Shown here piece after piece: positions 23,249 through 33,661 of a DNA stretch of 64,000 nucleotides. Numbering within the stretch: the stretch's first letter is position 1; every line of letters starts with the position of its first letter. The translations under genes were made by a program, and so were the position numbers. Source of the DNA: Stomoxys calcitrans (lineage: Eukaryota; Arthropoda; Insecta; Diptera; Muscidae); NCBI RefSeq assembly GCF_963082655.1, contig NC_081556.1, positions 69,115,227 to 69,179,226 of the forward strand, in the 5' to 3' direction. Under the pieces are notes generated by a model. It saw only the letters and a program-made list of their open reading frames with translations, searched no databases and had not been told where the DNA came from.

Positions 23249-23507
23249 ATTTTAAAGTTGTTTAATTTTTTATTATTTTTATTAGAGAAGTGTTACTTTA
23301 TTTTGTCAATTAAATTTCCTCATGTGCCATATAGTTTGTATTATAAATAGAAAATATAAAATTCAGTATTAAGTTTATTATTAGATAAAATAATAATCGA
23401 ATTAAAAATAAAACTATAATTTATAAACATTTGAAAACAACAAATGTATGTTTCAATCAAAAAATTAAAAATATTTAAAACCGCACTTTATTTTGTCCAA
23501 CAGTGTA

Positions 23508-23680
23508 GTTACCATATAAATCGATCTTGAGCCCTGATTTCTGGAGCTTCTAGAGGGCGTAATTCTTATCCGATTTGGCTGTGGAGGTTTAGTACCACTT
23601 TAAACAATTGTTTCAAATATGGTTCAAATCGGTCTATAACCTGATATAGCATAAGAAATAGCAAGTCGTCTGCGAAGTAA
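23508..23680 (+). mobile_element. DINE-like element, continuation after Tc1
   Basis: CTAGAGGGCGTAATTCTTAT, CCGATTTGGCTGTGGAGGTT and GTTCAAATCGGTCTATAACC continue the unit series that was broken at about 21690. It fades out at 23680 without the 3' hairpin. Confidence 0.65.
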
Positions 23681-23799
23681 AATAAGTAAGTAAGCTCTTG
23701 AATCGGTTATATTTAGCGTCATATTCAAGGTATATCAGAAATGTATGGATTTAAGTGGATTTTAGTTAGTACCTTAATAGTAACCTAAGCGGGGAGAAT

Positions 23800-24500
23800 G
23801 TTTCACCTAAACCCACTGATAGGGGCATACATCCGATCGGTACAATGTAAGGCTTTAATAACAGGTATTCGAGAGATGATACAATAATTTTAAGGCAAAT
23901 ATCAAAGGGGGCCCGACCTCAAAAATTACCGCCAAAATCATCCTAAAACCATGTTTCCACTAGAGGCCAAATCCACTTGATTTGAAATAATCTCCAAAAT
24001 CCGTTTACACTATGATTCAACTGATTTGTATCTGTCAACAGGGAAGTTCTTGACAGCGTTTTTATTATGATTAGCATTTTTCTTGTGTTTAGCTTATATA
24101 TTGTGGTCAGCAATTAAATTGGTGAAACGATTTTATTAAATTTACAACAAATTTCATAATTTCAATAAAAATTGTCAGATGTTGAGAAAAATTGCTGCCC
24201 AAAACGACCATTTTCTGCAAATCTCCTCAAATAAGTAGATTTGGTAACACTGAAAATGTATGGGAAACTTCGTTTCAAAACACGAGATTTCTGAAATCTC
24301 GTCGCAAATCTAGATTGGCTCCAAGTGTAAACATCGTTTAAACGGACATATATACCGAAGGAACAATATGGGACCTATATGATAGGTATTTAGGAGTGGA
24401 GTACGAACCTTATAAAAAATATGGAGCAAAGGGTCATGATCGATTGGACAATGTGGGACTTAAATATAAGGTACTCACAAGTAGAATATAAATCTACCTT
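23800..24500 (+). mobile_element. Helitron-like repeat (family F3) carrying a MITE
   Basis: CCGATCGGTACAATGTAAGG and GGTATTCGAGAGATGATACA (23833-23885), and after the insertion GGAACAATATGGGACCTATA and GGTATTTAGGAGTGGAGTAC (24361-24405), match the unit motifs of the copy at 5880-6900. The insertion at 23950-24336 splits it. Confidence 0.55.
23950..24336. mobile_element. Short terminal-inverted-repeat element (MITE), unclassified
   Basis: The left end CATGTTTCCACTAGAGGCCA and the right end inverted (CGATGTTTACACTTGGAGCC) match over about 20 bases with a few changes. The flanks TAAAAC and TAAACG suggest a target duplication, but it is not exact. Interior without coding sequence. It interrupts family F3. 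Confidence 0.55.
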
Positions 24501-24614
24501 CTGATTTGTCTTCTTAAGTAACTTGAGAGCATAACTCTTCTACAATTATGGTTATGTTTTTCTACATCCATCTCAATGCTACTTTTTTCAACAATAGCCA
24601 CTTTTCGAAATAGG

Positions 24615-24815
24615 GTATTGCTGCCAACATTGTGAAGACGCATTGGCGGCTACAAAGGTGCTTCTCATGTCGGAAGGATTTGACGTCGTTCTAAGTCAGG
24701 AACCACGTGTGAATGGAGGGGTGATACATCTAAGAACCCTGGACTTGAATTACTTAATGGCTAAGGAAATTGGAGTTATAGAACCTGTATTGGTACAATG
24801 AGTAGCCTAATATCT
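24615..24815 (+). mobile_element. LINE family B, endonuclease N-terminal fragment
   Basis: The plus strand encodes CQHCEDALAATKVLLMSEGF then DVVLSQEPRVNGGVIHLRTL. This matches the start of a LINE endonuclease, where the catalytic E lies in a QEPW-type motif; here QEPR. A stop follows at the end of ...IEPVLVQ. Confidence 0.7.
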
Positions 24816-24895
24816 TAATTTTCTGCGCAAACGCTAGATCAACCAGTTGAACGTTTCTATTGTTTAATGGTATTTTCTCGCAACAAAATCCATTA

Positions 24896-24936
24896 ACATT
24901 AAAATAGAGAGTATAGGTTACTCTCTATTTTAATGT
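24896..24936. repeat. Perfect 18-bp inverted repeat (hairpin)
   Basis: Arm ACATTAAAATAGAGAGTA (24896-24913), loop TAGGT, perfectly complementary arm to 24936. It is AT-rich and not part of a recognised element. Confidence 0.85.
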
Positions 24937-24939
24937 CAA

Positions 24940-26050
24940 GTTACTACCGTACGATTTATATGAAATTTGCGTTTGCCTTTGCAAAGCACATCAATATTTT
25001 TCACAGATCTTTCTTCATCATGGACAGTGTATACAATAATGTAGGCTTGACTTGTACATTGTGCAATTGTGAATAAAATCATCACCTCCAACATCGCAAA
25101 AGCTTGGTGCGAAATCTCAATTTTCTCACACGCTCCAATATGCGGACAAGTTCTCAAACTTTCGGAATGATTTACTTTTTTTTTTTTTCAAATATCGCTC
25201 AAATGTAGCTTTGTTCACTAGCTGGACGTGATACTGTTGGTGCTTTAATAATGAGTGTGAAATTCTCACTTTTTGTTAAGTACGCACACGCAGCTGCTGC
25301 CAAGACTTAAGCTCAGCGCAGTGAATGCCTTCTGTAGTTACTTATATTCATTGACATAAATAAAAGATGTGTACTTTTACAATCAGAATGTTTTAGACCT
25401 ACATTCGGTTTGTCTGTCTTACGCAGAAGCGAACATACTTTCGACATGCATAATTCATGGGCTGTATTTTTGTTGACTAAATGAATGTTTGTTGGCATGT
25501 TTTTTCCTAATTCGATTTTACTTTCAAAGCAAGGAAAGAAATATACGTTACACATGCGTGTCACGTTTTTGTCGTACCTTAGGAGGCAGAAAAACTTGTA
25601 GAGACATTTGCATGCCACTGCGACCAAAAAAGAAAAACATTTCATTGCGAACTTATTTTAATCTTCATACGAACAAAGTTAATAACAATTTATTAATTAA
25701 GACAAGACTAGAATCGTACAGAATGTAACCAATATCTGGAATCATATCATCTGTAAACAATTCTTTGGTTTTTATTCTTTGCACCCAAAAAATTAAAACC
25801 ATAATCTCTTTGATGGCAAAAGTGTTTCGATAGCCGCAAACGATTTTTTGTTAACCGGACTAATAACTACAATTATGCTCTTGTGTCTCTCCTACTATAG
25901 AGAAAGGGTGAGTATTTGAGCGTATACCATTGATAGCCAAAATACTATTGCACATTACTGTGTACGTACACAAAAATTATCACAGGTAAGATCATGCGTT
26001 TGTGTGCCCGTCACTGGTATTGACACACATATAGGCACATACCTAACATT
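24940..26050. other. No recognisable gene
   Basis: Frames such as 24936-25157 (minus) and 25313-25645 (minus, 110 codons, cysteine-containing hydrophobic start) have no recognisable motif. No repeat match to the rest of the window was noticed. Confidence 0.4.
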
Positions 26051-26051
26051 T

Positions 26052-26345
26052 TTATACCCTCCACCATAGGAAGGGGATACCCCCTAACATAATTTGTAAC
26101 ACATCAAAATATATATTCTCGACCGCTGTGACATTTTAAATCGACCTAGCCATGTCCTAGGGAGTAAAGCTGGGCACTTAAAATTTTGCACAAATACTTC
26201 CTATTAGTGTAGGTCATTTGGGATTGTAAATTGGTCATACATTGCTTCCATATAAGCCGATCCCCAAGTGTATTTCTTCAGCCCTTATAGGGTGCAATTC
26301 TTATCCGATTTAGCTAAAATTTTGCGCAATGACTTCTACTATGGT
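26052..26345 (+). mobile_element. DINE-like element, 5' end fragment
   Basis: TTTTTATACCCTCCACCATA, GGAAGGGGATACCCC, TCGACCTAGCCATGTCCTAG, TTAGTGTAGGTCATTTGGGA and TAGGGTGCAATTCTTATCCG follow in the standard order. The GTCTGTCC tract is deleted after ATGTCC. The element stops at about 26345. Confidence 0.8.
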
Positions 26346-26895
26346 CCCAACATCAGAGCCAAGTATTACCCGAAACGGTGCATAATCTGACGTTCAACAT
26401 ATAAATTATCCATTTTCCTTTGTCGATACAAAACCTTACCAGTTAATTATGTTTTCGAAAGTTCAAATTCCAACTGCAGATGCGGTTTGACGAATTTCAT
26501 CTCTAATTTACAGTATTGATCACATTATTGTCTATGGCAAAACCAATTCGTTGGTAATATAAACCTTCTCACCACTGTCGTATGGACTACGAATTTCCAT
26601 CTTTTTTTTCCAACCTATTATTTTACTCGTTCAACTCATTTTTCTAAAACGAATTCACAAAACAAATAAAAAGCTGACTCATCGGATCAAATTGGGATTC
26701 CCGACATTCCAGAACAAGGAAACAACAACGTTCAAGCAAAGCACCACATCAACTGGTTTTTGCTTTGAAACTACTGCGTCAGCGTAAATCGAATGACGAT
26801 GTAAATCGAAGTTGGAAGGAACACTTTTTTGACGTCATTAATAGAATTGATCTAAATCACGATGTAAATCGAGGTATTACTGTATATCAAGAATA
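26346..26895. other. No recognisable gene; possible pogo-type transposon end
   Basis: ACGATGTAAATCGAGGTATT ACTG-type sequence at 26859-26882 resembles a pogo/Tigger-type terminal repeat, and ACGATGTAAATCGAAG also occurs at 26794-26812. No matching left end or transposase was found. Confidence 0.3.
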
Positions 26896-27855
26896 ACAAG
26901 TAAAAGCGTGCTAAGTTCGGCCGGGCCAAATCTTAAATAACCTCCACCATGGATCGCATTTGTCGAGTTTTTTTTCGGCATCTCTTCTTAGGCAAAAAAG
27001 GATATAAGAAAAGATTTGCTCTGCTATTAGAGCGATATCAAGATATGGTCTGGTTTGGACCACAATTAAATTATATGTGGGAGACCTGTGTGAAATGTCA
27101 GCCAATTCGAATAAGAATTGCGCCCTTTGGGGGCTCAAGAAGTAAAATAGAGAGATCTATTTATATGGGAGCTGCATCGGGCTATAGACCGATTCAGACC
27201 ATAATAAACACGTATGTTGATTGTCATGAGAGGATCTGCCGCACAAAATTTCACGCAAATCGGATAATAATTGCGACCTCTAGAGGCTCAAGAAGTCAAG
27301 ATTCCAGATCGGTTTATATGGCTGCTATATCAGGTTATGAACCGAGTTGAACCTTATTTGACACAATTGTTGAAAGTAAGAATAAAATACGTCATGCAAA
27401 ATTTCAGCCAAATTGGATAGGAATTGCACCCTCTAGAAGCCCGATTTGGACCATACTTGGCACAGTTGTTGGATATTATAACAAAACACGTCGTTCAAAA
27501 TTTCATTGCAAACGGATAAGAATTGCGCACTCTAGAGACTCAAGAAGTCAAGATCCAAGATCGGTTTATATGGCAGCTATATTAAAACATGGACTGATAT
27601 GGCCCATTTACAATACCAACCGACCTACACCAATAAGAAGTACTTGTGCAAAATTTCAAGCGGCTACCTTTACTCCTTCGGAAGTTAGCGTGCTTTCGAC
27701 AGACAGACGGACGGACATGGCTAGATCGACATAAAATGTCGCGACGATCAAGAATATATATATTTTATGGGGTCTCAGACGAATATTTCGAGTAGTTACA
27801 AACAGAATGACGAAATTAGTATACCCCCCATCCTATGGTGGAGGGTATAAAAAAA
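26896..27855 (-). mobile_element. DINE-like element, both ends present
   Basis: From the inverted 3' end (ACAAGTAAAAGCGTGCTAAG, TTCGGCCGGGCCAAATCTTA) and ACCTCCACCATGGATCGCAT, through units whose TTATATGG anchors at 27161 and 27314 are 153 bp apart, to the 5' block (GACAGACGGACGGACATGGC, TACCCCCCATCCTATGGTGG, AGGGTATAAAA). Three-ply conserved order with 7813-8814. Frames inside, such as 26949-27350, are repeat products. Confidence 0.85.
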
Positions 27856-28127
27856 TTTGCAAAAACATGTTATTTCATGGTTTATTTGTTCTCCAAAGTG
27901 AAGTTGTTAGAATATTGTTGGCGAGAAAACTGCAAGATCTTATAAATGGATAGAGTAAACTGGAAGAATTTGTGACAAAACGAAAAATGTTTTTGCACAA
28001 GTAAAACAATTAGTGCATATTTGAAACATGTCATTAGGAATTTCATCTGTTGATTATAATTTAGGTAAAACTATATTTTTAAATATTTATATTTTATTAA
28101 ATTTGATTTACTTGATGGATACGGCTG

Positions 28128-30385
28128 CAGGTTAGTTAGGTTAGGTTAGGTTTAAGGCGCAGTTTGCCATCAAACTCTCTTAGACGTTTTCGTCCACTGT
28201 GATACGTAAAGGTTCACATCTGCAAAATGAGACAGTTTCTAAAGAGATGAAAATCTAAAGTTGGGGTCACACACACAGAAGGCGTTCTATAGTCTCTTCT
28301 TCTTCAATGTCCTCGCACCTCCTGCAAAAGCCGTTACTGGCATCCTTCAGTCTGTCAGCATGTTTTCCGATTGTAAAGTGACCAGCCATGACAGACACAA
28401 TGACTGAGACGTCTGTTCTAGACCGTGACAGCAAAGCGGTAGTCTAGTTTAAGCCACATAGTTTGGGAATGCTAACAGCCCCCTCTTTGCGATCATCTAT
28501 CATTCGATGCCCTTCGGGGCTGCTCCTGAAAACTTAGCTTACATGTCACTAGAGGCATTCCCACAGATTCTAGTTTCCCTGAAATGGAATCTGTGGTATA
28601 TGACCAGTTCCCACAGATTCCTCTTCGATATGACCAGTTCTAGATCTTTACAGTATACCCCAAAGACCACCTGGTCGTCTAGTTAGGCACCATCCGTATA
28701 AAAGTCTATGCAACTTCTGTTACCAGGGATATCGTACTTCCAATCGGTTCTATCAGGAATGGTGTAATCCGCACTGCCTGAAATATCGGATATTGTATCA
28801 AGGAGAACACAGTGTCGGTAGCCGCCACATAACCAATGAGCTCCCTTAACCTCACGGCAGTGATCTCTAATTTGTCTAGCCACAGTGTACAGAGGAATTA
28901 AATGTAGCATATTCAGTGCATCAGATGGTGTCGTACTCAGTGCAGTTGTGATTTAAAAACAAGCCATCCTTCGGAACCGGTTGACTGTTAAACAAAAGAT
29001 GGACTTTTGAATCACCGTCCGCCAGGCCACAACACCATATAGTATTTTAGGTCTGACAACTGCAATATATACCTAATGCATGACGCGCGGTCTAAATCCC
29101 AACTTTTGCCAATGGGTCTCATACAGGTAAATAGGGCAAGAGTTGCCTTTCTTGCCCTTTTCAAAATGTTGGTTTTGAAGTCCACTTTCCTGTCCAGCAA
29201 AACACCAGGTATTTTGCGCTTTCAGTAAATGGAACATTCTCTCCTCCCAAGGAAACAGGTGTCACTGTAGGTATCTTGTATCTCCTTCTGTCATGTATCT
29301 ACTTCTGTCATGCACGGTCTTAGGCCTAGACCATTTTCGGTAACTCACTTCGCTTTTGCAGTGCTGGGAAACTTTCCCATACTGCAATAGACACGTCACC
29401 AGCATTCGCGATCACTTGTATACCCTTTTCTTCCTGAGACAATAATATTTTGTTAATGGCTATATTCCAAAGCAGAGGAGACTGTACACCTCCTTTAGTT
29501 TTTCCTTTGTTGACCCATCTTTTTCTAGTTCTAATGTTTCCTGAATTTCTGAATTTACCCCACCGTAATGGGCCTCGAGGACAGAATCTATCTTAGCCTA
29601 GAGGCCTCAGATGTATCCTCCACGGAGCTGCAGGATTCCACCCAGGTTTTTTTCTGAGCCTTCTCACCTCGCCCTTGAGATCGTGTGGTGCTCTTGTGGC
29701 TTTCGCCCACCACCATGGGTCCACCATGGTCCACCCAGTCGCATTTTCTTGCGGTTATATCTTCCGATACTAGTACCTTCCGCCAGTTCCTGGTAATAAA
29801 GGTCGGTTTATCCCCTTTCTTATAAATCGCCAGATTGCAACTTATAATATATTCGATAAGCAGCTCACCCCTTTCGTTTATAGCCGAACTTCCCCATATA
29901 TGGTGATGTACATTAGCATCACTTCCTGCAATGAGTCTCATCTTCCCTACAGAAGCGGCTTCAACCTGCAACTTAAGGCCTTGTCGACAACTGCCATCAT
30001 CAATCTGTCCCTAGCGACATTAACAAAGTTTCTCCGAATATATCTAAGAGCGATGCGTCTTCTATTATTCCAAACTCCTAAAGAGCGTGTTGGTTTGCTG
30101 GGGAAGGCCGATGGCCTAGGAAAATTATAGTTATGCGAAGATAGAATAGCTTCGGCCTTGTCCTTAAGACTCGAACCAGGTGTCTTCGTCAAAAGCCCCT
30201 GCTGACCAGTCGACCTCTCACCAGTCGAGGTTTCAGTAGCGGACAACATGCTACGGCCTGATACCACCTTCGCAGCTGTTGGGTCTTTGGAGTTCATTCT
30301 AAGTTCATTGCGGAGCGAAATAACAAAATTTCTGCTCGGTTTACCAACCATTAAGGTTGGTTCATACTGAACTTCAGACAACTCA
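28128..30385 (-). mobile_element. LINE family B, nearly end-to-end but internally deleted (minus)
   Basis: On the minus strand from 30385: an ORF1-like end (VARDRLMMAVVDKALS, near 30010), an endonuclease stretch (LIAGSDANVHHHIWGSSAIN then GDKPTFITRNWRKVL, 29970-29760), then a jump to the thumb region of reverse transcriptase (IPTVTPVSLGGENVPFTESA near 29250), the thumb region with LFNSQPVPKDGLF, a zinc-knuckle-like end (complement of TCCTGCAAAAGCCGTTACTG, 28320-28339) and a 3' tail of TTAGG-like repeats at 28131-28152. The palm with its catalytic motifs is deleted. Same family as 39350-40770 and 59640-62505. Confidence 0.8.
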
Positions 30386-30640
30386 TTTTCTTATTTTTCT
30401 TATTAAAACTGGAGGTTCTATTGTTTTTTTTTTTCAGAATTTGTGGCAATCTTTGAAATTAAAGTGCTGAAAATGCCGAGTTTTTTCTCCAAAAGTGTTG
30501 ATTTTCTTGTATGTTATTCTGACAGCCCTGATCATGAGAAACATTACAAATGCAGATCCACTCTTGAGATGTTGCAAATTTAATATTTTTTAATATGAAT
30601 GTGATGCTTCTTACTGGGTTTTTAATGTTTTTTTTTCTGA

Positions 30641-30812
30641 TTTTTCGACCATCATCTAGGTCGACATCATATTCAATGCTTTCTATTCAAAGAATAGCAT
30701 AGCAAAAAATTTGTAAATGTTAGGCAATTGTGTGTTATTATTCAAATCACTTGGCATGATGGATCGCGATTTATGATACGCCATATACTTCATCAACACC
30801 TTTGTCAAAATG
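30641..30812 (+). repeat. Direct repeat, copy 1 (about 172 bp)
   Basis: TATTCAAAGAATAGCATAGC (30684-30703), GGATCGCGATTTATGATACG (30761-30780) and CATCAACACCTTTGTCA recur in the same order and orientation at 31139-31316. No element signature was recognised. The segment between the copies (30813-31138) is single-copy in this window. Confidence 0.75.
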
Positions 30813-31138
30813 ATGAAGGTGGCCTACATACCCAAAGACTATTAAGTACAATGAAGGGCAGGATTTTGTTTTGAAACAAGGCTCAATAAGTCATCTAACT
30901 ATCCTTAGTGCAGTAAAAGGTGCAAAAGCCTTACTTTTCACTGTTCCGAATCAAACTAATCATCAATGCTAAGAACAACAAACACATTTGCATTGCCAAA
31001 CTCTTTTTGTATGTACTTGAACATTCTTCGAATGCTTTTTGTGTTTAGGCCGCATTGACCTACAGCACGGCCACGGGCCGGTTCGTTCGGTTTGCCTGAT
31101 GGCGCTCTTTGTTTTTGACATTAAAACCTTTTTGTAAT

Positions 31139-31316
31139 TTTTTGAACATCGTCTAGCTCTAGATCATATTCAAGGCTTTCTATTCAAAGAATAGCATAGC
31201 AAAGAACTTATAAAAGTTGGGCAAGTGTGTGTAATCATTCAAAACATTTTGACTTGCATGGTGGATCCCGATTTCTGATACGCCATGTATCTTTATCAGC
31301 ACCTTTGTCATTTGCT
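31139..31316 (+). repeat. Direct repeat, copy 2
   Basis: Matches 30641-30812: TATTCAAAGAATAGCATAGC (31181-31200), GGATCCCGATTTCTGATACG (31263-31282), TATCAGCACCTTTGTCA. The divergence, with scattered substitutions and small gaps, suggests an old duplication. Confidence 0.75.
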
Positions 31317-31369
31317 AAATGAGATTTTTGTATTTTGTTAAAAAAACCTTAAGCTACGTTGAGATTAGT

Positions 31370-31570
31370 CAAATATTTTACGTATCTTATTTTATCATTT
31401 TTGCCCAAAATGAGTCAAATTCGAAAATTCTTCATTTTTATTCACATTACACGGTTTTATTTGACACATCTTGTTTGTCCAAAAACAAATCAAATAGCGT
31501 TAGCCATTAGATCATTAATTATAAGATCAAACATTTGATCGCATGTACAATTTGTGTTTCCTTGTTTGAT
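31370..31570 (-). repeat. Dispersed repeat, copy 1 (inverted relative to 54160)
   Basis: Its complement contains GGAAACACAAATTGTACATG, TGATCTAATGGCTAACGCTA, TTTGATTTGTTTTTGGACAA and TTTTGGGCAAAAATGATA, which line up with 54165-54345 in order. AT-rich and without coding sequence. The type of element is unknown. Confidence 0.7.
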
Positions 31571-31697
31571 GGCACAAAAAAATTTTTAGATCAAACACAA
31601 ATTTTTCATGCAATCGAATGAAGGGTTAATAAAAAAACTTTTTTTTGATTAGACGACGCCCTGCAGTTGAAACCATCAAGTAAGTCAAAATAAATAC

Positions 31698-32718
31698 TAC
31701 AAGTAAAAGCCGGCTAAGTTCAGCCGGATTCTGCAAAAAATGTATACAAACTAAATGAAGTTGTACTTGGCACAGTTGGGGGAGTCAGAATAAAAGACTA
31801 CATGCAAAATTTTAGCCAAATCGGACAATCGCAAGCCATCGTAGCGCAAAGGTTAGCATGTCCGTCTATGACGCTGAACGCCTTGGTTAACTGATGGTTT
31901 TCCCCTCTTAATGCTGGCAACATTTGTGAGGTACTATGCCATGTAAAACTTCTCTCCAAAGAGGTGTGGCACTGCGACACACCGTTCGGACTCGGCTATA
32001 AAAAGGAGACCCCTTATCATTGAGCTTAAAATTTGAATTGGACTGCACTCATTGGTATGTGAGAAGTTTGCCCCTTTACCTTTGTGGAATGGCCAAAATT
32101 TGCATTTGCAAGGGCTCAAGAAGTCAAATCTGGGGATCGGTTTACATGGGAGCTATATCAGGTTATAGACCGATTTGGATCATACTTGACACAGTTTTTG
32201 AAAGTCATAAAAAAAACATCACGTGTAAAATTTCTGCCAAATCGCCAAATCTGCCAAAAGTCAAATCGGGAGATCGGTTTATATGGGAGCTATGTCAGGT
32301 TATACACCGATTTAGACCGTACTTGGCACACTTGTTTGAAATCATAACGGAACACTACTTGAAAATCTTCAAAATTCCACAAAAATTGCAGTTTCCAGGG
32401 GCTTAAGAAGTCAAATCGGGAGATCGGTTTATATGGGAGTTATATCTAAATCTGAACCGATATGACCCATTTGCAATCCCCAACGACCAACATTAATATT
32501 GAGTATCTGTGCAAAATTTCATGCGGCAAGCTTTGCGCGTTCGAGCTCTATCGTGATTTCGACAGACGGACGGATGGATGGACATGGCTAGATCGATTCA
32601 GAACGACAAGACGATCAAGAATAAATATACTTTACGGTGTCTTTGAAGAATATTTCGAGGTGTTACAAATGGAATGACTAGATAAGTATACCCCTATCCT
32701 ATGGTGGTGGGTATAAAA
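31698..32718 (-). mobile_element. DINE-like element carrying a SINE; left member of a head-to-head pair
   Basis: The 3' end is ACAAGTAAAAGCCGGCTAAG (31699-31718). Units with GGTTATAGACCGATTTGGAT and GGTTTATATGGGAGCTATGT follow, then the 5' block GACAGACGGACGGATGGATG (32562-32581) and ATCCTATGGTGGTGGGTATA (32696-32715). A SINE (31836-32107) interrupts the first unit. The 5' end faces that of the next element, 48 bp away. Confidence 0.8.
31836..32107 (+). mobile_element. tRNA-derived SINE inserted in a DINE
   Basis: The head CATCGTAGCGCAAAGGTTAG then CATGTCCGTCTATGACGCTG resembles a tRNA 5' half with an A-box-like TAGCGCAAAGG. The B-box region is partly deleted (GAACGCCTTGGTTAACTGAT). The body contains AATGCTGGCAACATTTGTGA, GTTCGGACTCGGCTATAAAA and CACTCATTGGTATGTGAGAA. 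GCAAG flanks both sides (31831-31835, 32108-32112), a possible short target duplication. Confidence 0.8.
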
Positions 32719-32769
32719 ATGTCAACTATATTTTTGGGTGGTGGGTATAAAAATGTCAACTATATTTTT
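32703..32769. repeat. 34-bp tandem duplication at the DINE head-to-head junction
   Basis: GGTGGTGGGTATAAAAATGT followed by CAACTATATTTTT occurs at 32703 and again at 32737. Each copy holds one element end plus the 11-bp spacer TGTCAACTATA. Confidence 0.9.
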
Positions 32770-33612
32770 ATACCCTCCACCATAGGATGGGGGTATACTA
32801 ATTTCGTCATTCTGTTTGTAACTCCTCGAAATATTCGTCGAAGACCCCGTAAAGTATATTTATTCTTGATCGTCTCGTCATTCTGAATCGATCTAGCCAT
32901 GTCCGTCCGTCTATCGATAGCTCCCTAACTTTCGAAGGAGTAAAGCTAGCCGCTTGAAATTTTGCGCAAATACTTTAAATTAGTGTAGGTCGGTTGGGAT
33001 TGTAAATGACCCATATCGGTTCATATTTAGATATAGCTGCCATATAAAAACTTCTTGATCCTCTAGAGGGAGCAATTCCCTGCAATTTCGTAATGACTTC
33101 CAACAGCTGTGCTGTGTATGGTTCAAATCGGTCCATAACCTGATATAGCTGCCATATAAACCGATCTTGGGTCTTGACTTCTTGAGCCACTAAAGGGCGA
33201 AATTCTTATCCGATTTGGCTGAAATTTTAGGTGATAAGTTGTGCTATGACTTCCAACAACTGTGCTAAGTATGGTACAAAATTTTGTACAACGGCTTCTC
33301 CCATGACCTCCAATGTACGTGTCAAATATGGTCTGGATCGGTCTATAGCCTGATACAGCTCCCCTATAAACCGATCTCCCTATTTTATTTATTGAGCCCC
33401 TAGAAGCCGCAATTCCTATTCGATTTGTATGAAATTTTGCACAATGACTTATACTATGGTCTCCAACATTCAATTCAATTAGCACAGCTATTATCCTTTT
33501 TTATCCTTTGTTTGTCTTAAAACAGATACCGGGAAAGAACTCGACAAATGCGATCTATGGTGGAGGGTTTATAAGATTCGACCCGGCCGGATTTAGCACG
33601 CTCTTACTTGTT
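32766..33612 (+). mobile_element. DINE-like element, both ends; right member of a head-to-head pair
   Basis: The 5' block is complete: TTTTTATACCCTCCACCATA, GGATGGGGGTATACTAATTT, CCCCGTAAAGTATATTTATT, GATCTAGCCATGTCCGTCCG. Units with GATATAGCTGCCATATAAAC follow. The 3' end is TCGACCCGGCCGGATTTAGC, ACGCTCTTACTTGTTT. Frames on the minus strand (33123-33485) are repeat products. Confidence 0.85.
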
Positions 33613-33661
33613 TAATTTCGAAATGATTTATTCCATTTAAAAGGATAAAGAACTCAAGCTA

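Larger units (their letters stand above)
21820..23505 (+). mobile_element. Tc1-like transposon, dead copy
   Basis: The right terminal repeat is GCACTTTATTTTGTCCAACA then GTG, ending before TA at 23506. A degraded left counterpart is ACATAATAAAGTGAG near 21830-21845. The element is inserted in the DINE that spans 21520-23680. Its 5' untranslated part carries the mariner MITE at 21914-22151. It encodes the transposase at 22199-23248. The left boundary is approximate because that terminal repeat is heavily mutated. Confidence 0.8.

Noticed and set aside
25313..25645. 110-codon minus-strand frame
   Set aside because: No recognisable domain, AT-rich, no splice or promoter support.
30641..31316. 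LTR retrotransposon
   Set aside because: The direct repeats lack visible TG/CA ends, primer-binding site or polyprotein between them.
31836..31910. Functional tRNA gene
   Set aside because: tRNA-like head is attached to a SINE body, lacks an intact B box and cannot form a full cloverleaf by eye.
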